Source of the DNA: Paludibacter sp.
GTDB taxonomy: Bacteria > Bacteroidota > Bacteroidia > Bacteroidales > Paludibacteraceae
Assembly: GCA_010365115.1 (NCBI GenBank)
Contig: JAAFGX010000043.1
Span: 15,693-49,778 of the forward strand
Length of the DNA: 34,086 bases
Direction: 5' to 3'
Both the position numbers and the translations under genes were made by a program. The first letter of the stretch is position 1, and each line of letters starts with the position of its first letter. Below, in pieces: positions 1 through 8,809 of this stretch. Under the pieces are notes generated by a model that worked only from the letters and a program-made list of their open reading frames with translations, was not told the DNA's origin and did no database searches.

Positions 1-342
1 TAAGTAGTTTATAGTAAGAAGTAAGTAGTTTATAGTAAGAAGTAAGTAGTTTATAGTAAGAAGTAAGTAGTTTATAGTAAGAAGTAAGAAGTAAGTAATA
101 AGAAATAAGAAGTAAGTGGTTTGTAATTAAAAGATATTGAAGAAAAAGTTAGTACTTTGTAGTAAAAAGATAGTAATTTGCAGTTAAAAGTTTGCAATTT
201 AAAGAGAGAATTAGAGCAGTAAGTATTGAATAACAAACAGACTTCAATATCCAGCTTCTAACTCCCAACTCCCAACTCCAAACTACTAACTACCAACTAC
301 ATACTTCCAACTTCCCTCAACCTTTCAAAAAATAATAAAGAT
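1..342. repeat. Intergenic repeat array upstream of batB
   Basis: Positions 1-84 are four perfect tandem copies of a 21-bp unit that begins TAAGTAGTTTATAG and ends TAAGAAG. Decayed versions continue to about 120, and 121-240 is AT-rich with scattered GTAGT/AGTAA words. From about 250 to 315 the sense changes to AC-rich words (AACTCCCAACTCC, AACTACTAACTACC), which are roughly the complement of the left-hand units. batB starts at 343. The array may extend past the left edge. I see no gene or clear TAnnTTTG promoter here. In related genomes batA normally lies just upstream of batB, so this is probably a gap inside the bat operon. Confidence 0.85.
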
Positions 343-1386
343 ATGTTTAGATTCGCACATCCCGAATATTTATTTTTACTTCTGTTAATCCCTGTGTTAA
401 TAGCAGTTTTTATCTATACGGGTATTCAGAAACGCCGTAATTTTAAACTATTTGGTAGTCAGGAATTGTTGGCTCAGTTAATGCCTAACGTTTCCTATAT
501 TCGCCCTCAAGTGAAATTTTATCTTCAACTTGCAGCTATTGTGCTAATTATAATTGTTTTGGCGCAACCACAATTTGGTACAAAAGTGGAAACCGTCAAA
601 CGTGAGGGAATTGAAGTAATGATTGCATTAGATGTTTCCAATTCAATGTTGGCACAAGACATACAGCCAAGCAGATTGGATAAATCAAAACAAGTTTTGT
701 CGAAATTAGTGGACGGGATGACCGATGATAAAGTTGGTTTGATTGTTTTTGCCGGCGATGCCTACACACAATTACCCATAACCGTGGATTATGTTTCTGC
801 CAAAATGTTTTTTTCATCCATTTCGCCACAATTAGTTCCTCGACAAGGAACTGCTATTGGAAGTGCTATTGATTTAGCTATTAAATCGTTTGGAACTAAA
901 GGAGAAGCGGGCAGAGCAATTATTGTAATTACTGATGGCGAGAATCACGAAGACGATGCCATTGGAGCTGCCAAATTAGCTGCCGAAAATAATATAGCAG
1001 TTCACGTGATTGGTATGGGAAAGCCCGATGGTGCTCCAATTCCCGTTCCCGGAACGATGAGTTTTTGGAAAGACAAAGAAGGAAATGTAGTGGTTTCGAA
1101 ATTGAACGAACAAATGTGTAAAGACATTGCTGCTGCCGGAAAAGGTATATATGTAAGAGCAGATAATACCAATGCAGCTTTTCGGGTAATCAATAATGAA
1201 CTTGATAAATTAGCAAAATCGGACTTAAAGTCAAGCATGTTTTCAGATTATAATGAACAATTCCAGTCATTTGCATTACTGGCTTTACTCATTTTGATTT
1301 TAGACTTTTTTGTGTTTGAACGCAAGAATAAACGTTTGAGCAGATTCAAAATTTTTGATTTGAAAGATAAAGTAATCAAAAATTGA
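343..1386 (+). CDS. batB: BatB: membrane-anchored von Willebrand factor A protein of the aerotolerance operon
   Basis: 347 aa. Predicted membrane segments lie at about 9-26 and 58-75 near the N-terminus and 309-325 at the C-terminus. Between them is a VWA domain (about 90-290) with an intact MIDAS metal site: D97-x-S99-x-S101 in DVSNS, T170, and D198 in TDGEN. This two-TM, VWA, one-TM layout is typical of BatA/BatB proteins of Bacteroidetes. The BatB call rests on its position directly ahead of batC, batD and batE. BatA/BatB are thought to form an inner-membrane complex with the TPR proteins, linked to oxygen or envelope stress tolerance; the biochemical role is not settled. batC follows 25 bp downstream. 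The start is ATG after AATAAAGAT; there is no strong Shine-Dalgarno, which is normal for the phylum. Confidence 0.93.
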   Translation: MFRFAHPEYLFLLLLIPVLIAVFIYTGIQKRRNFKLFGSQELLAQLMPNVSYIRPQVKFYLQLAAIVLIIIVLAQPQFGTKVETVKREGIEVMIALDVSNSMLAQDIQPSRLDKSKQVLSKLVDGMTDDKVGLIVFAGDAYTQLPITVDYVSAKMFFSSISPQLVPRQGTAIGSAIDLAIKSFGTKGEAGRAIIVITDGENHEDDAIGAAKLAAENNIAVHVIGMGKPDGAPIPVPGTMSFWKDKEGNVVVSKLNEQMCKDIAAAGKGIYVRADNTNAAFRVINNELDKLAKSDLKSSMFSDYNEQFQSFALLALLILILDFFVFERKNKRLSRFKIFDLKDKVIKN

Positions 1387-1411
1387 AATATTACAAATTA
1401 TAATTCTAGAA

Positions 1412-2089
1412 ATGAAAAAAACTGTTTATATATTAATATTGAGCGTACTGCCACTTTCAGCTTTTTCGCAAAAAGAAAGTGCCGATGTGCGTGCTGGAAA
1501 TACGTTGTATAAAGCGGAGAAATATACAGAAGCGGAAATTGCCTATAGAAAAGGACTTCTAAAAAATCCAAAATCATTTGAGGCGAATTATAATTTAGGA
1601 AATGCGTTGTTCCGACAAAAAAAATATGGCGATGCGTTGGAACAATATACTAATTCCATTGCACTTCAACCTACCGATAAAGAAAAACTGGCTTCAGCCT
1701 TTCACAATACCGGCAATGCCTTGCTTGCAGATAAAAAAATTGAGGAGAGTATAAATGCTTATAAAATGGCTTTAAAAAGCAATCCGAAAGATGATGAAAC
1801 TCGTTATAATCTGGCTTATGCTCAAATGATGTTGAAAAAACAACAACAAGATAAGGATAAAAACAAAGATAAAGATAAAGATAAGGATAAAGATAAGGAT
1901 CAGAAACAAGATCAGAAGAAAGATCAGAAACAGGATCAGAAAGAACAACCTCAACCTCAGCAACCTCAAATGTCGAAGCAAAATGCCCAACAGATATTAG
2001 ATGCATTAATGCAGGATGAAAAAAATACTCAGGAGAAAGCAAAAAAACAACCGGTACGAGGTTCCAGAAAAGCCGATAAAGATTGGTAG
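1412..2089 (+). CDS. batC: BatC: periplasmic TPR protein with charged low-complexity tail
   Basis: 225 aa. A signal peptide occupies about 1-19 (cleavage near SAFSQ). Tetratricopeptide repeats span about 24-143, with NLGNAL and NTGNAL motifs typical of TPR helices. Residues 144-187 are a K/D/Q tract built from near-perfect DK and DQK repeats, encoded by hexamer-like GATAAA/GATCAG runs that could expand or shrink in frame. A conserved-looking tail (about 188-225) follows, containing QQILDALMQDEK. The gene lies between batB and batD, as in other Bacteroidetes bat operons. It probably acts as a protein-protein scaffold in the Bat complex. The family call is firm; the partner is inferred from context. 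Confidence 0.9.
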   Translation: MKKTVYILILSVLPLSAFSQKESADVRAGNTLYKAEKYTEAEIAYRKGLLKNPKSFEANYNLGNALFRQKKYGDALEQYTNSIALQPTDKEKLASAFHNTGNALLADKKIEESINAYKMALKSNPKDDETRYNLAYAQMMLKKQQQDKDKNKDKDKDKDKDKDQKQDQKKDQKQDQKEQPQPQQPQMSKQNAQQILDALMQDEKNTQEKAKKQPVRGSRKADKDW

Positions 2090-2145
2090 ATAATGCATAA
2101 TATATAATGCATAATTGATAATTACAAAGAAATAAGAATTCACTC

Positions 2146-3972
2146 ATGAAACAAAGATTAATTCTAATATCGTTCCTGATACTTAGCACGTGGTTGGTTA
2201 AAGCCGATGAACCAATTCGTTTCACTGCATCAGCACCTTCCACCGTCATAATGAATGATCCATTTCAATTGGTCTATTCGGTAAATGCAACTGGAAGGGA
2301 TTTGCGCACTCCGGAGATAAATGGTTTCGATGTGCTGGCAGGTCCATTTGAGTCGCACAGTTCCAGTATGCAAATTATCAATGGAAAATCTTCCTCATCA
2401 GTTTCTGTATCCTATACTTACACGTTACAAGCCGAGAAAACAGGGACATTTACTATTCCATCGGCAAGTATTACTATTTCAGGTCAAAAATACACTTCTA
2501 ATGGTGTTTCAATTAAAGTGCTACCTGCTGATGCCACTGTTCCATCAAAATCGAAAGGTGGACAATCATCATCCGGATCTGATGCACAATCCATTTCCAG
2601 CGATAATGTATTTATCAGAACCACAGCTTCTAACTCCAATGTTTACGAGCAAGAAGCCATTTTGGTTACCTATAAATTATATACACTTGTGGATGTAGTA
2701 CAATGCGCAAATAAAAAAATGCCTGATTTCAATGGTTTTATGAAACAGGATATTGAACTAGCACAGAATAAACAATTTTCTTATGAAAATTCAAATGGTA
2801 AAAATTACGGAACAGTTGTGCTTTACCAGGTGTTGCTATATCCGCAGCGATCAGGTGTAATTGAAATAGAAAAAGCCAATTTCGAAGCTTCTATCCGCAT
2901 ACAAAACAGAACAGCGGTTAGAAGTATTTTCGACGATTTTTTTGATTCGTACACGAATGTGTCGAAAAATATTATTGCTCCGGGTGTAAAAATCAACGTT
3001 AATCCATTGCCTACCAATAAACCTGCTTCGTTTAATGGTACTGTGGGTCATTTTACACTCAATTCATCTATTACCACTCAAGAAGTTAAGGCTAATGATG
3101 CGGTTACCATTAAAGTGAACATTGCCGGAACCGGTAACATGAAATTGATTAAAAATCCGGAAATCAAATTCCCAGATGGATTTGAAGTCTACGACCCGAA
3201 AGTAAGTAATAATTTTAAAACCACTAATTCAGGGATATCAGGAACTAAAAGTATCGAATATCTTTTTATTCCTCGTCATTCAGGTGAATTTGAAATTCCT
3301 TCGGGAGAATTTGCTTACTTTGATATTCAGGACAAAAGGTATAAAACACTTAAAACGCCTAGTTACAAAATAAAAGTATTGAAAGGTGAAGGCGGTGAAA
3401 ATCCTACTGTTGTTGGAAATTATATCGATAAAGAAGATCTGAAACAATTGGGTAAAGATATCCGCTATATTCAGACAGATAATATTGAACTTTCAAAAGA
3501 AGAAGAACCACTTTTTGGGACACTGAATTTTTGGCTATTGTACCTTATTCCTTTACTTATTTCCTTTATTTTATTCGGTTTTTTTCGTAAGCATGTAAAA
3601 GAAAATGCTGATTTAAATCTGGTGAGAAATAAAAAAGCGAACAAGGTTGCTCGCAAAAGGTTGAAACTTGCGCAGAAATTTTTGAACGAAGGCAATAAAG
3701 ATAAGTTCTATGAAGAAGTTCTGAAAGCAGTTTGGGCATATCTTAGCGATAAGTTATCGATATCTGTTTCGGAACTTACCAAAGATAAAGTTGAATGGGA
3801 GCTTGGCTCACGAAATGTAGATATGGCAGTGATAACTGAATTTATAAAAATACTAAACACTTGCGAATTTGCTCGTTACGCACCAAATTCAGGTCAACAG
3901 GAGATGGGTAATTTATACAATGAAACGATTGAAGCAATAAGTCAATTGGAAGAATTAATCCGAAAATCATAA
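2146..3972 (+). CDS. batD: BatD: oxygen-tolerance membrane protein
   Basis: 608 aa. A signal peptide at about 1-20 precedes a long periplasmic region rich in beta-strand, immunoglobulin-like sequence. One membrane span lies at about 461-482 (FWLLYLIPLLISF), followed by a cytoplasmic alpha-helical C-terminus of about 125 residues rich in K and E. Length, topology and position match the BatD family (PF13584). It is thought to be part of the Bat envelope complex; no enzymatic motif is visible. The stop is 4 bp before batE, so the two are co-transcribed. The 56-bp gap to batC holds ATAATGCATAAT words starting at the batC stop. Confidence 0.92.
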   Translation: MKQRLILISFLILSTWLVKADEPIRFTASAPSTVIMNDPFQLVYSVNATGRDLRTPEINGFDVLAGPFESHSSSMQIINGKSSSSVSVSYTYTLQAEKTGTFTIPSASITISGQKYTSNGVSIKVLPADATVPSKSKGGQSSSGSDAQSISSDNVFIRTTASNSNVYEQEAILVTYKLYTLVDVVQCANKKMPDFNGFMKQDIELAQNKQFSYENSNGKNYGTVVLYQVLLYPQRSGVIEIEKANFEASIRIQNRTAVRSIFDDFFDSYTNVSKNIIAPGVKINVNPLPTNKPASFNGTVGHFTLNSSITTQEVKANDAVTIKVNIAGTGNMKLIKNPEIKFPDGFEVYDPKVSNNFKTTNSGISGTKSIEYLFIPRHSGEFEIPSGEFAYFDIQDKRYKTLKTPSYKIKVLKGEGGENPTVVGNYIDKEDLKQLGKDIRYIQTDNIELSKEEEPLFGTLNFWLLYLIPLLISFILFGFFRKHVKENADLNLVRNKKANKVARKRLKLAQKFLNEGNKDKFYEEVLKAVWAYLSDKLSISVSELTKDKVEWELGSRNVDMAVITEFIKILNTCEFARYAPNSGQQEMGNLYNETIEAISQLEELIRKS

Positions 3973-3976
3973 TCAG

Positions 3977-4729
3977 ATGAAACGAATTATTATAAATATT
4001 ACTGTAATTGTGTTTTTTTGTTTGTCGGGGTTAGCTCAGCCAACTTCAGTGAAACAAGCCAACGAATTGTATATTAGTGGCAATTATCAGGATGCTGCAA
4101 AGCAATACGAAACAATTATAGCAAAGGAAGGTATTGCCCCCGAATTATATTATAATCTTGGCAATGCATATTATAAAGCAAATGAAATTGGTCGTTCAAT
4201 TTTGAATTACGAACGTGCTTTAAGACTTTCACCAACATATGATGATGCACGATTTAACCTTGAGATGGTTCACCTTAAAGTGGTTGATAACATTGTACAA
4301 GTTCCAACTTTTTTTGTGGGTCGATGGATTGAAAATCTTATAAAACTACTGACAACCAATCAGTGGATTGTAATCAGTGTGATGGGTTTTGTTTTAAGTT
4401 TATCACTGTTATTCTTGTTTGTTTTCGGCTCAACCAGACACATCCGCAAAATTTCTTTTTATGTCGGTTCGGTATTATTTGGGATTAGTTTTATTACCCT
4501 TATTTTCGCAGGAGTACGGAAAGACCAACTGTTGAATCATAATGATGCCATTATTATGTCAGGGGTAGTTACTGTTAAAAGCTCTCCAGACAAGAGCGGA
4601 ACTGATTTGTTTCAGTTGCATGAAGGAACAAAAGTGAATATTAAAAGCACCTTGGGCAACTGGTCGGAAATTACCCTGGGGAACGGAAATATCGGGTGGA
4701 TTGAAAACCCGAATATTGAGAGAATTTAA
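3977..4729 (+). CDS. batE: BatE: TPR and SH3-like membrane protein
   Basis: 250 aa. A signal peptide or N-terminal helix spans about 1-20, and two TPR units lie at about 24-55 and 57-90 (YYNLGNAYYKANE is a classic TPR helix A). Two membrane helices follow at about 129-150 and 159-180. The C-terminal region, about 191-244 (VTVKSSPDKSGTDLFQLHEGTKV), is a bacterial SH3-like domain. This is the standard BatE architecture and closes the bat operon. The protein probably links the Bat complex to periplasmic or peptidoglycan partners; that role is inferred from domains. The start codon is 4 bp after batD. Confidence 0.92.
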   Translation: MKRIIINITVIVFFCLSGLAQPTSVKQANELYISGNYQDAAKQYETIIAKEGIAPELYYNLGNAYYKANEIGRSILNYERALRLSPTYDDARFNLEMVHLKVVDNIVQVPTFFVGRWIENLIKLLTTNQWIVISVMGFVLSLSLLFLFVFGSTRHIRKISFYVGSVLFGISFITLIFAGVRKDQLLNHNDAIIMSGVVTVKSSPDKSGTDLFQLHEGTKVNIKSTLGNWSEITLGNGNIGWIENPNIERI

Positions 4730-4818
4730 TAAAAAGTTTGAGAGTTTGAAAGTTTGAAAAGTTTGAAAGTTTTCAAACTCTCAAACGTCAAACCAAAAAA
4801 ATATAACCTCTTAAAATA
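4730..4818 (+). repeat. Complementary GTTTGA/TCAAAC hairpin between batE and PAP2 gene
   Basis: Right after the batE stop come GTTTGAAA-type units, followed before the PAP2 start by their complement. The perfect arms are 4736-4751 and 4771-4786 (16 bp; the left arm reads GTTTGAGAGTTTGAAA) with a 19-nt loop. No T-tract follows the right arm, so it is not a canonical rho-independent terminator on the + strand. It has the same polarity as the TAGTTTATAGT/ACTATAAACTA arrays elsewhere in the window. Confidence 0.85.
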
Positions 4819-5493
4819 ATGAATCTTATCGACACCTTGAATCTTTGGGATACTCATCTTTTTTTGTTTTTAAACGGACTCAACTCTACATTTTTCGATG
4901 GTTTCATGTTTGCCGTAAGTGCTAAACTTACATGGGTTCCACTTTATTTGGCAGTATTATTTGTAATTATTAAAGAGTGGAAAAAAGAATCCATCTGGAT
5001 AGTGATTTCGCTGGTTTTTTGTGTTGTAATTGCTGATCAAATTTCGTCGGGATTAATTAAGGAAATGGTACAACGTCCCCGACCTTCGCATGCAGAAAAT
5101 TTACAGGGTATGGTTCATTTAGTAAATGGATATGTGGGGGGGAAATATGGTTTTGTTTCGTCGCATGCTGCCAATGCATTTGGTTTTGCGCTGCTTACAT
5201 CTTTGCTTTTTAGAAGAAATTACTATACTTACGTTATTTTTGGTTGGGCTAGTATTACCGCCTACTCGCGCATTTATTTAGGCGTGCATTATCCGTTGGA
5301 TATTTTAGGAGGTATTTTAGTAGGAATTTTAGCCGCACTTACCTGCTTTTTTGCCATTAAAAAACTACGTCCTTCACTTTTGCAAATGCAAGATAATGAT
5401 TCCAATAATGAAAATCTGAATGTTACAATCCCTTTGATTACAATTGGGTTGAGTTTTGTTGGAATTGTTATTTATAGTCTTTTCTTTTTTTAA
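4819..5493 (+). CDS. PAP2-family membrane phosphatase
   Basis: 224 aa integral membrane protein with the three acid-phosphatase signatures. Motif 1 is K81-x6-R88-P89 (KEMVQRPRP). Motif 2 is SSH at 114-116, where S-G-H is usual and H116 is the proposed catalytic base. Motif 3 is S150-R151-x5-H157-x3-D161 (SRIYLGVHYPLD), with H157 as nucleophile. Around six hydrophobic segments are present. Family members dephosphorylate lipid phosphates such as undecaprenyl pyrophosphate, phosphatidylglycerophosphate or lipid A; the substrate cannot be read from the sequence. The gene lies 89 bp after batE in the same direction and overlaps the convergent Wzi gene by 4 bp at its stop. Confidence 0.9.
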   Translation: MNLIDTLNLWDTHLFLFLNGLNSTFFDGFMFAVSAKLTWVPLYLAVLFVIIKEWKKESIWIVISLVFCVVIADQISSGLIKEMVQRPRPSHAENLQGMVHLVNGYVGGKYGFVSSHAANAFGFALLTSLLFRRNYYTYVIFGWASITAYSRIYLGVHYPLDILGGILVGILAALTCFFAIKKLRPSLLQMQDNDSNNENLNVTIPLITIGLSFVGIVIYSLFFF

Positions 5494-6899
5494 TAACGAA
5501 ACAAATCGCCGGTTTTGCGGATAGATAGCAGGCAACCCACAGAATTTCCGTATAACTTACCAAAGTCTGCACCAATTGAACAACCAACATTGATATTAGC
5601 CAGTTTTGGGAACTGTTTGTTTACTTCCATCAATAGCGATGTTGAAGGTTTCATTTCAGGATAAGGGTAATTGTAACTGCCATAATTTTTACTGAATGAA
5701 GTCAGTATTTTGTAATTATAACCAGAAATATCACCTTCAGCTCCAACATGATGAACCCTAACACGGTTATTTTCAACACTTACATTTCCATTGGTATTGA
5801 AAACAGGTGAAGTTATAAATGGTGTGCCAATAGTGTGCGAATAATAGGTCCAACCCGATTGATAAATGCCATTTGTAAAATAACTGTCGGCACCGCCATA
5901 AATTATGCCATCTTTATCATGATAAGGACCCGACTGGTCGGTTGTATTTAATATCTCAAACAGAATTCCCTTGATGTATGTAAAGTTTTTATTTCGAATG
6001 GATATTCCCCAAAGCCCATCCGGTCTGTTCATCGTTTTATTGATAAGCCTGATTGGACCATCTTCCGAAACATTTTGCCAGTATCCACTGATTTTGAAAT
6101 CTGAAATGTCAATGTCTAATCGTGTGCTTTGCGAAATAATATGATTTCCCAATGCATTTAACTGGTCATTCATTGTGGCATCAGCACCACCGGATTTCCC
6201 AAAAAATATTGATTTGTAGGCATTTAAACTGATAGGTTGCTGACCAATTCTGGGAACATTGCCACCCCATTGTGCCACGTGATCCAAACCATATTGAAAA
6301 TGAACCGGAAATTTTCCTCCCAAACGTAAATAAGCGTATTTATGATGAAGCAATTGATTTTGTGTGAAGGTATTATCGGTATACCAACCATGTGATAATG
6401 CTCCTTTTATTTCTAACAGACCAAAAGTGAAAGGAATAGTTGTGAAATGTTCAATGCCAATGGTAATTTTTGGCATTGGGCGGGTATTCTGGGAAAATAA
6501 CAAACCGCCACTCGATAGTGTAGAATCCTGATTGCCAAGATATTCTTCGCGGGAACCAATAGCAAGATCGAAGACGAAGAGTCGTGCTTTTGCATACAAT
6601 TCATGAAAATACAAATTTGTAACCGTAGGATCAGTTTTTAGCAATACATCGGCTTTGAAACCATAATCGAATATTCGTTTCGAATCACCAAATTCTTTGT
6701 TGAACCCCAGTATAAAATCTGCACTATTTGTTGCGATTGATGTTTTTCCATATTGCCGGCTGTGCAACCAAAATGGAGAATACGCACCGGTTGAAGTCAA
6801 TCCCATAAGAGTAAAATCATACTTTATAGTATCGTTTTGAGCTTTGATTTGCGATGAAACAAATAATAGAAATATGATTATCCGAAAAATTTTATACAT
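5490..6899 (-). CDS. Wzi-like capsule assembly outer-membrane beta-barrel protein
   Basis: 469 aa from the chosen ATG at 6899, which gives a clean signal peptide (MYKIFRIIIFLLFVSSQIKA). An in-frame upstream start at 6932 would add 11 residues in front of the signal peptide and is less likely. The mature protein has alternating aromatic/polar strands typical of an outer-membrane barrel and resembles the Bacteroidetes capsule assembly protein Wzi family (PF14052), including the early SPFWLHSRQYG segment. E. coli Wzi is a surface lectin that anchors capsule; in this phylum the role is inferred. It lies 64 bp after a Kelch lipoprotein gene in the same direction, so the two are probably co-transcribed. 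Confidence 0.82.
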   Translation of the reverse strand: MYKIFRIIIFLLFVSSQIKAQNDTIKYDFTLMGLTSTGAYSPFWLHSRQYGKTSIATNSADFILGFNKEFGDSKRIFDYGFKADVLLKTDPTVTNLYFHELYAKARLFVFDLAIGSREEYLGNQDSTLSSGGLLFSQNTRPMPKITIGIEHFTTIPFTFGLLEIKGALSHGWYTDNTFTQNQLLHHKYAYLRLGGKFPVHFQYGLDHVAQWGGNVPRIGQQPISLNAYKSIFFGKSGGADATMNDQLNALGNHIISQSTRLDIDISDFKISGYWQNVSEDGPIRLINKTMNRPDGLWGISIRNKNFTYIKGILFEILNTTDQSGPYHDKDGIIYGGADSYFTNGIYQSGWTYYSHTIGTPFITSPVFNTNGNVSVENNRVRVHHVGAEGDISGYNYKILTSFSKNYGSYNYPYPEMKPSTSLLMEVNKQFPKLANINVGCSIGADFGKLYGNSVGCLLSIRKTGDLFRY

Positions 6900-6939
6900 A
6901 CAACTTCGGCAATTAATTAGTAATAAATTCAAGAACTTA

Positions 6940-6962
6940 CCCCCCTCAGGGGTTGTGGGTCA
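6940..6962. repeat. Short G/C-rich palindrome between Kelch and Wzi genes
   Basis: The + strand reads ACCCCCCTCAGGGGTTGTGGG. CCCCT/AGGGG arms at 6942-6946 and 6948-6952 surround a single C. This is an abrupt G/C island in AT-rich DNA, similar in composition to the CCCCCTAAATCCCCC elements at 11976 and 32461, and may be a degraded relative. Confidence 0.45.
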
Positions 6963-6963
6963 A

Positions 6964-7950
6964 TCAGGGTTCAAAACTCCAAAAATCATTCAACACTTGC
7001 GTGTCATTTTCTCCAAATCCAATATATCCTTTTCCGTTAATGCTAAATCCAATTGCATTTTCACGAGCATCAGTTGGGATACTTCCTCTTTCGTACCAAA
7101 CATCGCGAGTGGCATCGTATTCCTTTATGTCCGATTTTACATGACCGCCGGTCATATTTCCACCAAATTGCCTGCCGGTAGAAACAAAATATCGATTGTT
7201 GATAGTAAAAGAAACACCGTTTTCACGACCGTTATCGGGCATTGCTTTTCGCTTCGCCCACGTATCAGTTTCTGGGAAATACTCCCACCAATCGTTTTCA
7301 TTCAATGTCCGATAGCCGGTTCCATAAAATATGTGCTCGTCACTTGCGCACAAAATACCTCCGGCACGACCCATTCCCGGAAAGTCTTTTAATCGGATCC
7401 ATGCATCGTTCGATATGCTATATTTCCAAAATTCAGTTACAAATCCCCAACCATTGAATCCGCCTCCAACATATATATTATTTTTATAAACAAAACTTAC
7501 ACAGGCATCTGTTGCGGTACTTGGAAAACTGTCTTTTTTTGTCCATGTGTCGATTTCAGTATTATACATCCAAAAATCTCTCAGATAAGCTTTTATATCT
7601 GAATAAACTCCATATCGAGGGTCGAATCCTAGTCCTACAAACGCTTTTCCATCCAAAACTGCCGACATGGCATTTACACGACCATCTCCAGGAAAGGAAC
7701 TTTTCTCAAGCCACGAATTGTCAGTAGGATTGTATTCCCAACAATCTTTTAATGCTTTTCTGTTTGCATCTCTGCCCAATGCCACATACCCTTTTCCGTT
7801 TACTGCAAATGCCACTGCCGACGAACGACCGTTTCCGGCCATAGGTGCAAAACTTTTAAACTGGATTGGTTCATAAGGCGATTCTACAGCATTGTTACAA
7901 GCTGATAGATGAAATATCAAAAGAAAAAGAACGAAATATTTTATTCTCAT
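6964..7950 (-). CDS. Kelch-repeat lipoprotein (beta-propeller)
   Basis: 328 aa. The lipoprotein signal peptide ends in LSAC, with the lipidated Cys at 18. The rest is six Kelch units of about 40-50 residues, each with a glycine-rich strand (GKGYVALG, GKAFVGLG, NIYVGGG, HIFYGTG, RYFVSTG, GKGYIGFG), then an aromatic D/E-x-W-x-Y block and a conserved W before the turn (for example NSWLEKSSFP). Six units fit one closed beta-propeller. No catalytic residues of galactose oxidase are evident, so a binding or scaffold role at the envelope is more likely. It precedes the Wzi-like gene by 64 bp on the same strand, which suggests a shared surface-polysaccharide function; this link is inference. Confidence 0.85.
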   Translation of the reverse strand: MRIKYFVLFLLIFHLSACNNAVESPYEPIQFKSFAPMAGNGRSSAVAFAVNGKGYVALGRDANRKALKDCWEYNPTDNSWLEKSSFPGDGRVNAMSAVLDGKAFVGLGFDPRYGVYSDIKAYLRDFWMYNTEIDTWTKKDSFPSTATDACVSFVYKNNIYVGGGFNGWGFVTEFWKYSISNDAWIRLKDFPGMGRAGGILCASDEHIFYGTGYRTLNENDWWEYFPETDTWAKRKAMPDNGRENGVSFTINNRYFVSTGRQFGGNMTGGHVKSDIKEYDATRDVWYERGSIPTDARENAIGFSINGKGYIGFGENDTQVLNDFWSFEP

Positions 7951-8031
7951 ATTTATTTACAGATTCCAATGAAAATGAATTTCAAAGTGTTTTTAAATAA
8001 CCTTTTTAGTCTAACCCATATAAACAATTAT

Positions 8032-8065
8032 ACATCATCACATCATCACATCATCACATTCTCAC
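8032..8065. repeat. ACATCATC tandem repeat at the hisF stop
   Basis: Three perfect 8-bp ACATCATC units (8032-8055) and a degenerate fourth (ACATTCTC). The hisF stop codon (complement of 8054-8056) falls inside the repeat, which reads GATGATGT units going downstream of hisF. Similar CACATCATCACATC words occur at about 10513-10527 upstream of mtaB. Confidence 0.8.
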
Positions 8066-8809
8066 TTCTACTCCTTTTTTTTTCAAAAAACTTTTAAGTT
8101 CAGGTATCCCAATTTCTTTGTAATGGAAAATACTTGCAGCAAGTGCAGCATCCGCTTTTCCCGCATCAAAAACATCCACAAAATGCTCCATGGTTCCTGC
8201 ACCGCCACTGGCAATAACCGGCACATTTACAGCTTCCGACACGGCTCGGGTTATATCCAATGCAAAACCATTTTTCGTGCCATCGTTGTTCATCGAAGTC
8301 AGAAGAATTTCACCTGCTCCCAGTGCCACAGCCTGTTTCGCCCATTCTACTGTTTTAATATCTGTTGGAATACGTCCGCCGTTCAAATACACAAACCATT
8401 CGCCATCGATGCATTTTGTGTCAATTGCTAACACTACGCACTGGCTCCCAAACTGCGAAGCCAAATCGGCAATAAGCTGAGGGTTTCGTACAGCGGAGGT
8501 GTTGACCGAAATTTTATCGGCACCACAAGCCAGCAACACCGAAACATCTTCCACGCTCGAAATGCCACCGCCCACTGTAAAGGGGATGTTAATATGTTTG
8601 GCAATTCGTGTTACTAATTCCGATAAGGTTTTGCGCTTTTCGTTGGTAGCTGTAATGTCCAGGAAAACCAATTCGTCGGCACCCATTTGAGCGTACAATG
8701 CCCCAAGTTCTACCGGATCACCTACATCGGTAATATTTTCAAAATTAATGCCTTTTACTGTTTGTCCGTTTTTTATATCCAGACAAGGAATGATTCGTTT
8801 TGCTAACAC
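8054..8809 (-). CDS. hisF: Imidazole glycerol phosphate synthase, cyclase subunit HisF
   Basis: 251 aa, full length for the family. It is a (beta/alpha)8 barrel that takes ammonia from HisH and converts PRFAR to imidazole glycerol phosphate and AICAR, linking histidine and purine synthesis. The two catalytic aspartates are present: D11 (PCLDIKNG) and D130 (LAIDTKC). Phosphate-binding loops GGGIS (80-84) and ASGGAG are intact. No other his gene is in the window; hisH and hisA would be expected upstream in most genomes, but here mtaB lies upstream behind a 303-bp repeat region. The stop codon sits inside an ATCATCAC repeat. Confidence 0.96.
   Translation of the reverse strand: MLAKRIIPCLDIKNGQTVKGINFENITDVGDPVELGALYAQMGADELVFLDITATNEKRKTLSELVTRIAKHINIPFTVGGGISSVEDVSVLLACGADKISVNTSAVRNPQLIADLASQFGSQCVVLAIDTKCIDGEWFVYLNGGRIPTDIKTVEWAKQAVALGAGEILLTSMNNDGTKNGFALDITRAVSEAVNVPVIASGGAGTMEHFVDVFDAGKADAALAASIFHYKEIGIPELKSFLKKKGVEVRM

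Noticed and set aside
1-120. Possible CRISPR array
   Set aside because: The 21-bp units are directly adjacent with no unique spacers, and no cas gene is in the window.
1671-2249. 192-aa open frame on the - strand over batC
   Set aside because: It is antisense to batC, its Tyr/Leu runs are the shadow of the K/D repeat tract, and it has no promoter or homologous motif.
6900-6932. Upstream start for the Wzi-like gene
   Set aside because: It would place 11 polar/mixed residues before a clean signal peptide.
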